NCBI GenBank assembly: GCA_949130495.1
Contig: OX422210.1
Location: 639,616,585-639,680,584, forward strand
Reading direction: 5' to 3'
Length of the DNA: 64,000 nucleotides
Origin: Sambucus nigra
Lineage: Eukaryota; Streptophyta; Magnoliopsida; Dipsacales; Adoxaceae
Shown: piece by piece, positions 1-12,812 of the stretch
Layout: the number at the start of each line of letters is the position of its first letter
Position numbering within the stretch: the stretch's first letter is position 1
Made by a program: the position numbers and the translations under genes
The notes under the pieces: generated by a model
Databases searched by the model: none
What the model was told of the DNA's origin: nothing
The model's input: only the letters and a program-made list of their open reading frames with translations

Positions 1-1683
1 CTCTGACCCGTTTAGTTTCTCTCTCTTGCTTTTATTTATGATAAAATTAGGTGTCCCACCACAAAGACGCCAATATTGAGTCTTCCATTCTTGTATATAT
101 GGAGCTGTGGCGTGTGCAGATTGTTGCAGGACTTTTGTTGTAGCCGCTTCTCATTTTTGGATATCTAGTTAAGGATACATAATTGTAATTCAGGTGTTTA
201 CCCAAGGGTTGTAGTGTTGTATATCTTATACATTTCAGAGATTTGATACATTGGTTAGTTACTTTTAGTCTATTTGGCAGTTGCTACTGAGAATGATCCA
301 CTTTGGATTCCTGTTTTATCTTAGTATAGGGTTGGCCACCCGTTATTATTATAAGTTGGGTGTCACACTTTATAATCTTGAGAGTGGCCTTGAGGGCACC
401 CTATCTAAAATCATTTTGTAAAAAGTTTGTGAGCAGCCACTTGGCTACTCACTTCAGTTATGACTAAGTGTGGGGTGTGTAAGGACATAAGTGACTCCTA
501 GGGTCTTTCTACAAGTATTCTCTTTATCTTAAAGGTTTAAGTGGTTGAGCTTGCTCAACAAACCTTTTCTCTCTACCACCAAGAAAAAATTCCTGGGAGA
601 TCCCAACTTCTTATTTAAGCCATACCTGCTCAACTAGGCTACCTATACAAGAAATAAATTATTAGTACTTTGTTATTTTTTAGTAACAAGTCTTAAGGAT
701 GAGGTTACTCAAGGTGGACCTACTCTCCCTATGTCATTTATGTGGTGTGTGATTTGGGGTAGAGGGTTCATTCTAGGTGGAGCTCCTCACCCTTCCTCTC
801 TTTCTAGGATGTTAACTTGGGCAGAGGGTGTTGCTCATGGTGAGTCTCCTCGTCCTGGCTAAAAAGGGCCTTAAACTTATTTGGAGGGGATTCTCGTGGT
901 GATCCCTCTCATCCTTGGCATTTATCTTTGGACTTAGGACCCTTTGGATGGGTTGCTTGTGATGAGCCCCCTCGTTCTTATCCTTTTTTTCGTATCTTTA
1001 ATCTTGGAATGAAGGGTTGCTCGTGGTGAGTCCCCTCAAGTATCACATTTGGTCATAGGGCTCAATTAAGATAGACCCCCTTGCTCTAAAATTTTCTTGG
1101 TAATTTTCCCAAGAGGCATCCCCTCCATGTGGGCTTTCTCGCCTTGGACTTGCTTTACAGTAGTAAATGAACACCCCTCTACAGCCTTAAGTGTCCCTCA
1201 ATATCGTAATGCCACTATAGTGCCACTAACGGATTTATCGGACCGAAAATATGTTAGCCAACCATTCTTCATATATCCTCCCATAATCTTCTTCTAGTCT
1301 GATGTGGGAACTCGTGCCACTAGCTGTGGTGCCTCTAATGATCTCTCTTTCCTGACCGCAACTAACCCTGCCTGCATTATTTGGGAGATATGCTCTGAAA
1401 GTTGCTGAGCTTCAAAAACAAATCCCGATCATACGGAGCTAGGATGGCTAACATAGGTGGTATCGGTGTAACTGGTGGTGCAGGTGGTACTAGTTCTATT
1501 GGGCTGTCAAAGTAGTGCATGCAGTTGCACAAGTCTTCCTTTTGGGTGCCGCCTAAAATATGACACGTAACTCCTATTAGTAATAAGGAAAATACGACAA
1601 GAATGCAAAGATAAATGTCTTATCAAAGAACACTACGTGGACAACTAAAATGGTCCTATGGAACGTACGTTACCTAAGACCAT
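1..1683 (-). mobile_element. Probable leader/gag-side relic of a minus-strand Ty3/gypsy element
   Basis: No reading frame here can be assigned with confidence. The stretch lies immediately beyond the primer-binding-like site at 1684-1696, on the side where a minus-strand element would have its leader and the start of gag. On the minus strand around 1450-1560 there are Pro/Thr-rich codons of the sort seen at the N-terminus of plant gypsy gag, but this is weak. The short plus-strand ORF at 1097-1297 has no recognisable domain and is treated as chance. The assignment rests on context, not homology. Confidence 0.3.
766..1080. repeat. Degenerate ~62-bp tandem repeat, about five units
   Basis: A phrase close to GTTGCTCGTGGTGAGTCCCC recurs at 766, 830, 889, 952 and 1016, so the period is 59-64 bp. 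The core (GTGGTGAGTCCCCTC) is the best preserved part and the spacer is variable. It lies in the presumed untranslated leader of the neighbouring minus-strand element. Confidence 0.6.
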
Positions 1684-1696
1684 GCTCTGATAACAA
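1684..1696 (-). promoter_or_regulatory. Primer-binding-site-like sequence (initiator tRNA-Met type)
   Basis: Read on the minus strand this is TTGTTATCAGAGC, one substitution from the TGGTATCAGAGC core complementary to plant initiator tRNA-Met. It sits a few bases outside the TGGCACC end of the proposed LTR at 1700, which is the expected distance for a primer site in an element transcribed right to left. Confidence 0.55.
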
Positions 1697-1699
1697 CTA

Positions 1700-3153
1700 T
1701 GGCACCCCATATATTTTAATAATTAAGTTGATCATGTCTATTTATTAAATATATACAAGTTGTTAAAACAATTATATATCATCCTTAGCATGAAAGAAGA
1801 AGTATTGAATAATGATAATTAAAAGTACCATACGACATGAGAAATCCTCAAATAGTCACATATATAAATGATAAGAGTCAATCGCCACTAGTAAATATAA
1901 ATAAAAGCAAAATCATCTGACAAAATATCATAACATGAATACATGTTGATATCTCATATTTCTCTAAAGAATAGAATATCAAAACCGAGTGCAATGCTAA
2001 AAGATAAAGTAAACCTCACATCTCTTGAATCATATAATAAATAAAGCTAATAATAGGATTAACACCTACATCTCCAAAAACTGGTGGCGAGTGGATGCTC
2101 GAGTAAAAATTCTATACTGGATGGATTGAAGCACCTGGAACAACGCGATGGGTTAGGACCACCACAATAAGATAAAAGCTACACAGTCAAATAATAAAGC
2201 TAGTAGTCAAGCATATAAATAATAAATCTACGGATATTAGTTTAACTGTTATAGCCCGCCCTTACTGGTGTTATTTCATTAAGAATATGTGTTTTATGTA
2301 CGTATACAATATCCCATAAATGAAGAGAGAACTAGTATTTATAATATTCACAATATCATAACTGGGATTTAACCCAAATAATTATATATTATTATTATTA
2401 GGGATAATTCAAAGCTAGCCCCATTTATTGGGTCAAAGATGCACCAAATTCCATTCACTTTTTTTTAATGCACCAAGTCCTTTTTCATTATAGACTGCAT
2501 ATATTTAGACAAATATACTCTCACATATACCCATTTTAAACCCACTTACTCTCTCTCTGAAAATAAACATATAATCTCACCCTCTTTCTCTCTCTAACAA
2601 ACCCACTTCCACCTCCACCCCCACCCCCACCCCACCCCATCGGAGACTCACCGAAAATAGCCCACCGGAAAATCTCGTCGGAGGTCGCCAAAATTCCCGC
2701 CGGAGTGTTTCTCTCTCTCTCTCCGTCTATTTCTTTATTTTTTTTGGGTCCGCGCCAGCGGCACCATCACCCGAGCTGGAGAAAAAGAATTTTTGCCAAA
2801 AAAATGGAGGCTTTGTCGAAAAAAATGAAGGTTTTTCAGAAACAGATAAATTTATCTGTTTCTATTTTTTCGTCAAAAAATATCGAATATGGGTGTATTT
2901 TGATAGATCTCGACGAGTAGATTCCAAATATATAAATTTTTTGAATTTTGGATTTGTGGATTTGAAATTATAAACTTTTAAAGATTTGTTGTTTTTTTTA
3001 AACGAAGTTAAAGAGTTGTTTTGGTGATTTTGAGGGTGTATTTGTCATTTTAATGTGCTGAGTTGGCAAAATACGACCTTTGACACCATTGACTCAGTCA
3101 AAGGATCTCTTACATCATTGGACAAGTGAATGGGACTTCAAAATAATTACCCC

Positions 3154-3196
<43 letters not shown>

Positions 3197-5079
3197 GTCA
3201 ATATATAAACTGGGCTTACCCCATTTAATTCGGGGTCACTAATACACCAAATAACCTATGACTATCCCCCTTTTAATAGGGGGGACACTAGCATGTAAGT
3301 TCGCCATTTTATTAGCTGGCACAGACAAAATAATCCAGTATACCCCTCTACCCATATTCGTAAACCGGCACACCCTCTGACCGCCTCTAAATATAACCAA
3401 TGCACCCCTTTTCCCACCTCCATATAAATAAGCAATATAGCAAGACCATGACACTAACCCGAGCTATGAAAAATAATAAAGTATCCATATCGGACCCATA
3501 ATAATTTTATCTTCCCAATATATTTAAGGGCCATAACACGTGTAATATAAATAGAGGCCAAGTTGAACAACTGACTTTATATTTTATATTTTTAAATGTT
3601 ATAGTCCATGGGATGAATATCCATCATATGAAATTTGCTACCAATATCCAAATCTAACCAGTCAACTGATACCCACAAACTTAGTACCCTTTATATTTTT
3701 AGAGGATTTACTATTAGAATTACATAAATTTCATGAGAATATACGTTCCGTTAAAATTTCAAATTAAGGAGGAGAGAAATTTTAGGTCTAACATCACAAT
3801 TATAACAAAGTAAAGGGTTTATATAAATGGTTTCTTATAACTTAATAACCATTATCTAAATTAAAGTTCCAAAACTTTTGTAAAGGAAGAATCAACATGT
3901 AATAAATCCAATTATCTCAAAATTAATAAATATAAGTGTAATTCTCAATTCCATAAAAAAAGGGATCCAATTTATGTAAATTCATTTAAAGGGTAAAATC
4001 ATATGTTTCATTTCAATTGGATTAAGAACATACAAAATTCTAAGTTTAATTCAATTATTTTGATTAAGTTGAATTAAATAGCATAAGAACTCATGAATTG
4101 AAGTATATTCCATTATTTATAAAAACATGAATCTTGCAAGTATGATAAACATGAGAATTAAACCTAATTTTCTCTACATAATTTTTACAATTTGAAAAAC
4201 ATCCTTAGGTAAAAATTATTATATATATCGTGAGAGGAGAGAATAGTTTTATCTGTCCTCAGTTGATGAAAAGCAATCCACAAGAGTGTTAAAAGAATTT
4301 ATAGAAGAAATTCTCTTTGAAATATAGTTTAATCGAGTCTTCAAATGCTTCTTAGAATTGTACCAATGTGACTCCCAATTAGGCTCTAGAAAAATACAAT
4401 TGTTGATTTGAATTGCAGGGTATATTTTTAGGATTGAAACAAGATAATTTGGGTGGGATTTGTATTAAGAATTGAGGGTTAATTATGTGTTGAAATGAGG
4501 AGGCGGTAGGGTTTGTGTAATGTTGTTGTAGGAGAAATTAAAGAGAAAAATGGTTTCGTTGTAAAGAGCAAAATCTTAGGAGTCTTTTTATATTACGCAG
4601 CCCGCTATAGAGACTACTAATTCCCTCTCTAGAGCCTTTGAGCACACTATAATATCTGGGTAGGACAGCTATAGTGGCTCCCTCCCCTTGGTTCAGCTTC
4701 CAACAAATGTCAATAAGAGACCTAATTTAATTAGTTTATTTTCTTTTCCTTAAAACACTTTTCCAAGTTTCTTATAAATAAACCTTTGCCCTTATTGTTA
4801 AACATAAACCTATTTTTTTCAATCTATAATTTACTTTCTATAATTGTAATTGAATTCCTATTCTGAAGAAATTACCTTTGGGCACATACGCTTTATTAAT
4901 TACTCGAATAAATTGCATAATTATAATAAATTTTATTACAACTTTAACTAATCATATAAAAATTTATTTTATAATTAAATTATATAAAAGTCAAGTTTTC
5001 ACTTAAATGATTCACAAAACTTCTCCCAAATTTAATATTTAATTATTTATTTAATCCTTCAAAATTATGATGTATTACA
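1700..5079 (-). mobile_element. Putative long LTR of a Ty3/gypsy (chromovirus-like) element
   Basis: On the plus strand the proposed LTR begins TGGCACCCC (1700) and ends GTATTACA (5079). In element orientation it therefore starts TGTAATAC and ends GGGGTGCCA, the TGTAAYAC...GGTGYYA style seen in plant chromovirus LTRs, and it is followed by a tRNA-Met-like primer site. The length is about 3.4 kb, long but within the range of Tekay/Del-type LTRs. The interior is AT-rich and non-coding. A second LTR copy is not in the window, so the far boundary is an inference. The short ORF at 2705-2920 is low complexity. Confidence 0.5.
3154..3196. repeat. (TTA)n microsatellite
   Basis: An uninterrupted run of about 14 TTA/TAT triplets inside the proposed long LTR. 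A shorter run of the same triplet lies near 2388-2399. Confidence 0.95.
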
Positions 5080-7069
5080 ATATTCCCTTAAGGTACAATG
5101 TTTATTATCCTAGATTTGGTTACCAAGCCATTATGTCTCATGCTCCATTAAAGCTTCTCTAACTTTTAAGTTAGGGCTTGACCCAAAATACTTAACATCA
5201 ACTATCCAAAATGGGTTAATGTAATGTGTGCAAAAAAGAAATTAGACATGAACAACTTAGGTATTTTATTTACAATTTGTTTCTTCCTAGGATCATTGTC
5301 TATGGTCCTCATGTTGTTTTAAGTACCATATCTTTTTAGAACCCTACATATGACTAATTTGAACTCAAACTTGTCATGGTAGGACCCATAGTGCTTGACA
5401 TTTGTCAAGTGATGGGATTTTTTTAGTGGGGAAGATGTCCACCCAATCATGCCTCAGAATAACCCCATTCCTTAATTTAGACTAGATAACTCTCAGTTAT
5501 CCTATTTCAATAAAGTACCAATTTTTTTGTGGTCTACTTACTAACCCAGAGTTTTATTGCTTTTTTCTTACTTTTTCATGCCAAATGAAAATGTGTTATG
5601 TTTTAATATTCTTTCATTGCCAAAACTTTGGTTCTCGATCTGAAGTAATCTTGCCCCTTTTTTGGGTTGTATATATAGGTGTTGTTAAGAACTATTGTGG
5701 TTTTATGGGTAGTTTGATAAGACAACCGAGGGATAAAAGGGAAATTTGAGTAAGGGGGGTTGTGGTGTCATCTACATGAGTATTTTATCCCTAGGGATGT
5801 AAGAGTTCTTGTCTCCTGATCTTATTTTCTCTCTCTGAGGTCGGGTTTATGATTATGCCCCTAAAAGTTGTTAGACACCACACCAGTTTGGTGTGCGCCT
5901 CTATTGGATTAAGCCATAATCTTCTCAAGAGTGGTATTTTGGCGTTCAGAGTTGCCTATTTATTATATATAAAAACAAACAAATTGGATCGGGTTAACCA
6001 TTTCGAGCTTAACTTAAAGTAGGTTGCGGACTACGAATGTTCGATAGATTCTTAGTATGGGTTTAGGAATTGGTTTATGAGTGGGGAACGTATCAGTCCC
6101 CCCACTTATTATTTATGATTCCTAATCTATATACTTATTATCAAATTTTACATTTATAACTACTTTCGGTATATTTTAGAGCTTGTTGAGAGACCATAAA
6201 TTGAAAATCCTTTTAAAACATAGACATATACTTAGGTATAAAAATGTTGTTAGTGAGAAGTGTATGAACGTTAGTAAACATATTTGGGTATACAACCATG
6301 CATGTGTACAAGATGCATATGGGCAAAAAGGGTTCGTTAGTATACATATATATGTTAAGAGTCTCAACTTATTTAATGGAAGGCCATTAATGTGTGTGTG
6401 TGTATAACAGGAGGCCGTGAGTATATGCACTATTGGCATGTGCGCATTAGAGTTCTTATGTTAGGTGCACGTGCACGAGAATTTATAGATTGAGATACTA
6501 GGATTTGTCGTCTGCCATGAGAGGTGAAGTGAGATATGGAAGAATCTCAATATTTACAATATATCGAGACAAACTACAAAGGCTTATATTGATGATAAGG
6601 ACTCGTCATAACGCCTAGAGAGCCACGTGGAATGTGTTCCAACATGATGGATGCAAGTGTGAGGACTTTTCCTACCAGAGTGTAAATGATGTAATGTTTT
6701 AGGCATCCTTCATTATCTACGGGGTGTAGTGTTAGGAAGTTGTAAAAAAGAGGATCTTTATAATCCTTATTGAATGACCGAAACCCTAGAAGTGTCATAG
6801 GACCTCGAGTTAGTTTGAGATGGTGATTACGGTCATTTTATATGAAGGGGTTTGTACTAGAGATGGATACATCCCTAAACATAATACGACGATAGACGTA
6901 TTACAAGTCTTGGGCTCATGAGTGTAGCTCGGTATTATGCCTACATACCCGGGGAGTCATAGTATCAAAGTCTACATAGTTCCAACATGAGGGGGTTTAT
7001 TTACATGTAGGGAGATCGGGTATTAACTATAAATCATTATGGTATTTAAGGAGTCTAGTCCTTTGTATA
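5080..7069. other. TE-derived non-coding stretch with Tat-type LTR words
   Basis: No credible ORF. Two phrases match those in other Tat-type fragments of this window: a 'gttagacacc' box near 5868 (compare 'gttaggcacc' near 17252), and around 6936-6990 a 'cctacatacc...caaagtctacatagttcc' block that is the counterpart of 17588-17630. In minus-strand sense the latter reads GGAACTATGTAGACTTTG...GTATGTAGG. The paired short ORFs at 6176-6439 and 6183-6407 are opposite strands of the same DNA and neither resembles a protein family. Confidence 0.4.
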
Positions 7070-7260
7070 TGTAATACCCCGTATATTTATGGCATTTATT
7101 TAATTATTAAATCAATTACTCGATATTAATTAGTTGTTATTTCATATGACACATGCTGTATGCTTTTGTGATTTGATATATTGGACTTTCAATATTTCAT
7201 TTAGTAGATTAATGTGTTACTTTGAGTTGTTACATATGTTTTTTACATAATTGAGTTACG
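7070..7260 (+). mobile_element. Fragment with the start of a gypsy LTR
   Basis: Begins TGTAATACCCCGTATATTT, the characteristic opening of many plant chromovirus LTRs and similar to the TGTAATAC end of the 1700-5079 LTR read in element orientation. It is interrupted near 7260, where copia-like sequence in another orientation begins. Only about 190 bp is recognisable. Confidence 0.45.
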
Positions 7261-9960
7261 TGTTGATTGAAAATGCAAGTGTGTGATCACTAGGATTAAC
7301 CTAGATGGGGTGGTAGTGAATAGGTCATCTAAATAAATTTATTTTAATTTCAAGTTTCAAACAAAACCTAGATCTAAGTCAATTTTCTAATTTTAAATAA
7401 ATTTAAATGAATTTCAAGAACACAAACCCAATCAAGCAATGTAAAATGAAAAGTAGTCACACAAAATCTCATAACACTAGGTATATGAGGAAAACCCCAA
7501 CATATGGGTAAAAGAAATTGACATGACTTAGAATCTCTTTAGATTTTAAATTTTCATTTTACACAATATCAGAAGGCAATTCACTCTCATGGACTAATAC
7601 GAAATTACGTATGGATATTGAGAATTTCCCCCTTTCTAAAGAAAAATCCAATCGAAGCTCCATAAATTGTGTACGAAACTTCATTCTTCATCCTATATCC
7701 ACACCACGCTCCAACTCTCAATAGCTTGAGAGCCTCCATTTAGATCTAGGAGTATGGATCAAATGGATTAATTTGAAATCGGATGTAAATAGTGGTAATG
7801 TGTAATTTGATCCCATCACAAACTCACAAACATGTAGATCCAAGAATAGATCGAGAACTTCTCACGAAAACCAAATGAACACTCAATTTGAAATGGAGAC
7901 AGAAAGTAGTGCTCAGTCATACGAAAAATTCCTTTTAAGATGTATTTAGAAGTGATGATAGACTGTTAAAATATTTGGAGTGAAACAAGGTCTATCTATA
8001 GAAAAAAGAAATGATATTTAAGCTCCACCGTGCGAATGGTTGACTTTTGTCCTACACATGGTTTTAGACAGTGTGATCCCCGAAAAAAATATCAAGGGGA
8101 CATGTGCACTGGGAAAATTTCAGTCGTACGCACGATTCGTACATTAAATCGCATGGTCATGCACATGGATTAAAATCCCATCGTGCGAAAAACTTCGAGC
8201 CAAAACATTTCTTTTAATTTTTTTTAAAGTTATTTTGATACCAAAGTTCGACCTTGACCATCTCTCACAGAAAAATACACAACTCCGGAAGTTTTTTCAA
8301 AACCATTTTAGATTGAATCTCTATTTTTAAAAATATCATGAGGGTGTGCCATAGCCAAAAGTTTAACCATATGCAAAAGGATATTCTTCAATGGCAATAA
8401 TGAAAGGCTTGAACATTGAGAGGTCTTCACGTCTTTGAATCACAAGTATCCATCAGTAATTTACAAAGATATTCTCACACACATCTAAGTGTATCAAGAT
8501 TTTGGGATCGAATTTATGCATCACTAAAATGTTTTATAATGACAGATATCCAACTAATATATTATACAAACGGTTACATTTTCAATATTTCCCGTTGGCT
8601 ATTCCATGGCAAAACCCCTAAAAATCAAAATGTCAATGATTATGACAAGAAAGACTCCCTCGACATTAGCTATATAATGAGATAGGCTTATCGCAATACA
8701 CAAATCCATAAGACCGAATAAATGATCCAATGTAAGCTCTTGAAATTTAATCAATGAGAGGAATCCTGTAAAAGTCTTAACAACGGGAAACAATTACATA
8801 GGACATGCAAATGAAAAAACTCCCCTTGCTAGGGAATCCTTCCAAAAATTATAATATCTACAAATATGAATGATGGGGCAACGATATATGATAAAAAAAT
8901 ATAAAACAATAAATCTGCCCCTAATCAAGCACATATACAACAAATATATAACAAAATCCCCCTAAGGATCATAAACAATGCATGTATCATCCAAGAAAAA
9001 AAATCAAGTACGCATATCAAACATATCAAAATCCACCTTGCTATCAACCATAAACAACCATGAAAATGGAATACATGGTATCTCAAACAAACAATCTCCC
9101 CAAAACATGAAGTAAGAAAATCATCTCCCTTTTTTAGTTAGAGAATAAGTCAAAGAAAAAACATGAAACATATGAGGACAAAAGATAGCAGATTAACATG
9201 TGAAACCATGAGAAACATAAGCGATACACAATGATAAATAAAACAATAAACATTAAAAATCAGAATAAAGTAGCAAGAAACATAGGACTGTGCACACATG
9301 GGCATTCCAAGTCACGTGAATGGTGCTATATGCACAGTGCCTTTGAGGCATGCACACTAAAACAAGTAATGGGCATCCAAATCCAACAAACTCTCCAACT
9401 GTGCGCACGGGTCCCTTATGATCCGTGTAAATGACAACACCATATTTTCATAAACAATTCAACAAAGCCAACTTCAGCACTTCAAACACCTCCAGAAATA
9501 ATTTTACACAATTACCCTCAACCAAAATAAGATCCCATGCACCTAACAACATGTTCAAAAACTAAAGATCAATAGATACAAACAAAAATACTTATATATA
9601 TAAGAAAACACGAGATTAAATCTCAAACACCAAATATATATGAAAATCATTCAATATCACATAAACTAGAATGTAGTGTTACTTAAGATTTATCAAATCA
9701 AAATTGTCTACACATGTTAAGAAATTTAAAAAATTGAGTTTACATTCTAAACATAACCAGAGTAGGATAAGAACTATATTGACTTGCATGTCCATAGAAT
9801 TGAAAAATCACAAACATCATCAAATAATTACATTTATTGACACGTTTAACAAATTTTTATAGCAAAAATAAAATGCGATCATGAGTTTATCAATAAGATC
9901 TACTCCATCTACAAACTCTCTCGGCACAAGTGTTGGTTTGATTGCCAAACTAAAATATAA
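7261..9960 (-). mobile_element. AT-rich remnant, probably minus-strand copia-like LTR/3' region
   Basis: No ORF longer than about 90 codons. The left end carries 'aacctagatggggtggtagtgaatagg', a phrase often found next to copia-type ends in plants. The right end near 9928-9950 reads TTTGGCAATCAAACCAACA on the minus strand. In between are C-rich patches (ctcccctt, tccccctaagg, ctccccaaa, ctccctttttt) that would be GGGGGAG-like purine tracts on the minus strand. Family and boundaries are uncertain. I see nothing else in this stretch. Confidence 0.3.
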
Positions 9961-10061
9961 ATTTATTTTGAAATGTGCTAAATTCCTATCTTGTTTTGTT
10001 TCAATTTAAGCACTTATTGTACAAGAGAGAGCCGACTGTTTCACATTTCAATACAAAAAAT

Positions 10062-10083
10062 GGGGGGGGGGGGGGGGGGGGGG
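10062..10083. repeat. Homopolymer of 22 G
   Basis: Twenty-two consecutive G residues following ATACAAAAAAT. This is the only long G tract in the window and it produces an artefactual poly-Pro ORF on the minus strand at 10001-10300. Confidence 0.95.
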
Positions 10084-10931
10084 AGTACCGCATTGGGAAA
10101 ACAAATTTACTTTCGACTGGATAAAAGAGAGTGAAAGGTTTTCTCACCCTTGTTATTATTATTTGATTTTTGTGATATGCAATCTCTTTATATCCTCCAT
10201 GAAACGTTGAGGCTAGTTCTAGCCAATCGCCCCATAGTTTGAGATGTTCGACGTTGCAAAAGCACTGACATCTCACGTGGCCAGTCGGCAGGCCATGCAA
10301 AACTAGTTATCAGTGTTCATCCAAGACAAAATGAGAAAGATCCTAAAGAACCTGACTGTGAACCTCATCACACCGATCAATGTAAGAAGGAATGCACCAC
10401 CAACAGCCGAAGGACCACCCTCGGCTCCATCCAAAGAGGTTCAGTATGGCCTAAGGAGATAAGATATTGTTGATCCCCATCATCTCCGCCTAAGCAAGGA
10501 GGTGAAAGGCAAACTTGAAGACATGATATAAGAGGAGGAGCATAATTGGGACTACGGCGAATGATATGAGATGATAGAAACATCAATATTGCTAGGTAAA
10601 ACCCCTACTTATACTCATCAAGGGTGTTCAATACACTCCTTATAGTCAACATAGGAATAATGACTTCACGAGGTTAAACAAAGGGTAAGCATTTAATAGT
10701 CTCGGTCCAAGAGGGCATTATAGTTGAGACATCCTTCCTGATAAAATCCGTGGGATAAGAATCACTGATCATCTCGGCCAAGCTACCTGAAGACACCATT
10801 CAGATTAGGGAGAATGCTGAGAGGTAAATAGTACTAAAAGGGGCCAAATCAAAAGATCTACATTCATAGTTATCTCTGAGGTAGAGTGTTTAGGTGATAA
10901 TGTTACTAAAGACGAGAAGCCTAAGAACATC
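10084..10931 (+). other. Leader and decayed 5' gag of the plus-strand Tat element
   Basis: This precedes recognisable Tat gag. Around 10330-10520 Pro-rich codons occur that resemble the low-complexity N-terminal part of Tat gag, but frames are broken every 20-40 codons. The minus-strand ORFs at 10001-10300 and 10377-10586 are antisense shadows. No LTR was identified at this end of the element. Confidence 0.4.
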
Positions 10932-11905
10932 TTGATCAAGAGGCTGGAGGATAATCTCGGCTATCTCATGAAAACTCGAGACCCCAGTCACAGGGGATAT
11001 ATGGAGGGTTTTTATTTTATGCCAAGCAATGTTAGCTATTCGACACATGGAAACTTCAAACCACCAATTATGACACCCAGATATGATGGAAGCACCAATC
11101 ATGTTCATCACATAAAAATGTACCATTCGATTACTGACATCTATTCCACTCCAAACAAGATGAGATGTTAGGCATTTTTTAGCACTCACTGGTGCTTCCC
11201 ATATGTGGTATACTGGTCTGCCGAGAGGAAGGATAGAAAACTTCAAACAGTTGGCTAAAAAAATTATCCACAACTTTTGTTTTGGCATGAAGCCTTAAAA
11301 ATGCGTGTCTGACTTATTAAACGTAACACAAGGAAAGAATGAGCCGTTAAGAGATTTCATATCTCAATTCAATAAAGAGAAGTTTGAGGTTGAGGACTAT
11401 GATGAAAGCATTACAATGATAACCCTCATCGGTGGGTGACAACTGGGAAAATTCTATTGGAACCTATCCAAATATCCTCTAGAATCCATGATGAAACTTT
11501 TGGCTAAGGATGGGAGAATTCTACATGCCGATAAAGTCATGGTGGCCAAAAAAGGAGACCAAAATGAGTCAGGCAACAACAAATCTGGACAAAGTCGAGA
11601 TAAATAAAAAGAGAAAAGGGGATATGAAGTCAAATGATGAAAAGTTTGCAAAGTACACCCCACTGACTATTAGCCTCGATCTCATTCAGGATAAGATGAA
11701 ATACGATAAGAACTTTATTGGCCTGAGAAACTGAGAGCCCCTGTTCATAAAGAGATAAGAGCAGGTGGTGTGAGTTCCACCAGGATCATGGCCATACAAC
11801 TGATAAATGCTTCAATCTGAAAGATGAGAGTGAGAAGTTGTTAAAGTAAGGAAATATGTAAAAGTACATTAAAAATGTGGAATTTGGGATGATGGAAGGA
11901 AAAGA
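10932..11905 (+). pseudogene. gag: Tat-lineage Ty3/gypsy gag, degenerate
   Basis: Gag would form the cytoplasmic particle that packages element RNA. The retrotransposon gag core is readable across frames. One frame gives a PRYDGS segment (about 11079-11096). After a frame change come LTGASHMWYTGLPRG and QLAKKIIHNFCFGMKP, then LLNVTQGKNEPLRDFISQFN and VEDYDESITM. A zinc-knuckle-like CEFHQDHGHTTDKCFNLKDE lies near 11768-11830, the Cys/His arrangement typical of Tat gag. At least four in-frame stops and two frame changes interrupt it. The open stretches 10932-11171 and 11510-11734 are pieces of this gene. Protease and RT follow in the expected order. Confidence 0.75.
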
Positions 11906-11939
11906 AATTCCTCGTCAAAAGACGACGGGCTGAAGAAGG

Positions 11940-12812
11940 AAGAAGTTTAAGTGAATCTGAATGATCAAGAGTTAGATGATGATAAAGAGGATGACCCAGA
12001 TCTCCTAGCAAAACTCAATACATTTAAAGTTAATCTCCACATGATCTCATTTGATGTTAAAATGATCTCAGGAGGAATAATAGGTAAAGCAGGAAAGCCA
12101 ACCAATAGAAAGGCTCATGTTATTGAATCCAAGGATGGGCTTTTACATCCTTTAACTACTATTACATCCTTTATCACACAATAAAAAGGCTCATGTTATA
12201 AAAAGTTAAAGAAAGTAGATATTAAGAGTTTTGTAGTGGGGTTTTACAAGATGGATTTAAAAGGGATCCTATCCCCATACGATGACCCACTCATCGTCAA
12301 CAAATGAATTCACGATTATAATGTGTTTGTATCCTAGTTGACGAGGTAAACTTAACCAATTTTATATTCTAAGACTCCTTTAAAGGATTGAAACTTCGAA
12401 AAAAGAGACTCGTCCCATATCATCATCCACTAATTGTATTTAATGGTAAGAAGGTAAACCCGTTGGAAATGTTTGAAATATATGTATGCATAGGTACCCA
12501 GCCGAGATGCTTAACAAGAAGAAGAAAAATCTTTGTGATGGACGAGAATGTATTTTTATCCTAGGGAGAGTATCTATCAAGTAGTTCAAAGTTTTGCCTT
12601 CAACAATACATGGGATGAGGAAATTCCCTACTCCTTATGGAGTAGGGGAAGTTCGTGGTGATCAAGTAGAAGCATGCGAGTGTTACTTCACCTTAGTAGA
12701 ACAAATAGAATATCATACTAAGAAAACTGCCTATTACAATATTGATACCCTTGATCCAAAAGATGAACATAAATTAAAAAAGGGAGAGCCTACAGAATAG
12801 GTAGAATCCATC
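11940..12812 (+). pseudogene. Tat-lineage linker and protease region, degenerate
   Basis: Near 12070-12125 a GG-II-GKAGKPTNRKAHVIE stretch corresponds to the conserved linker upstream of Tat protease. The expected D-[NS]-G-S-S aspartic protease motif is not readable. The post-protease block is clear at 12594-12700 (KFPTPYGVGEVRGDQVEA-CECYF), which in Tat elements joins protease to RT. Stops and frameshifts separate these pieces, so the region cannot make an active protease. Confidence 0.65.

Noticed and set aside
6176..6439. Overlapping ORFs on both strands
   Set aside because: Short, cysteine/histidine-poor for a zinc protein on either strand, no motif; chance in TE relic DNA.
10001..10300. 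99-codon minus-strand ORF with a poly-Pro stretch
   Set aside because: The poly-Pro comes from the 22-G homopolymer and the ORF is antisense to Tat leader/gag sequence; no homologous protein pattern.
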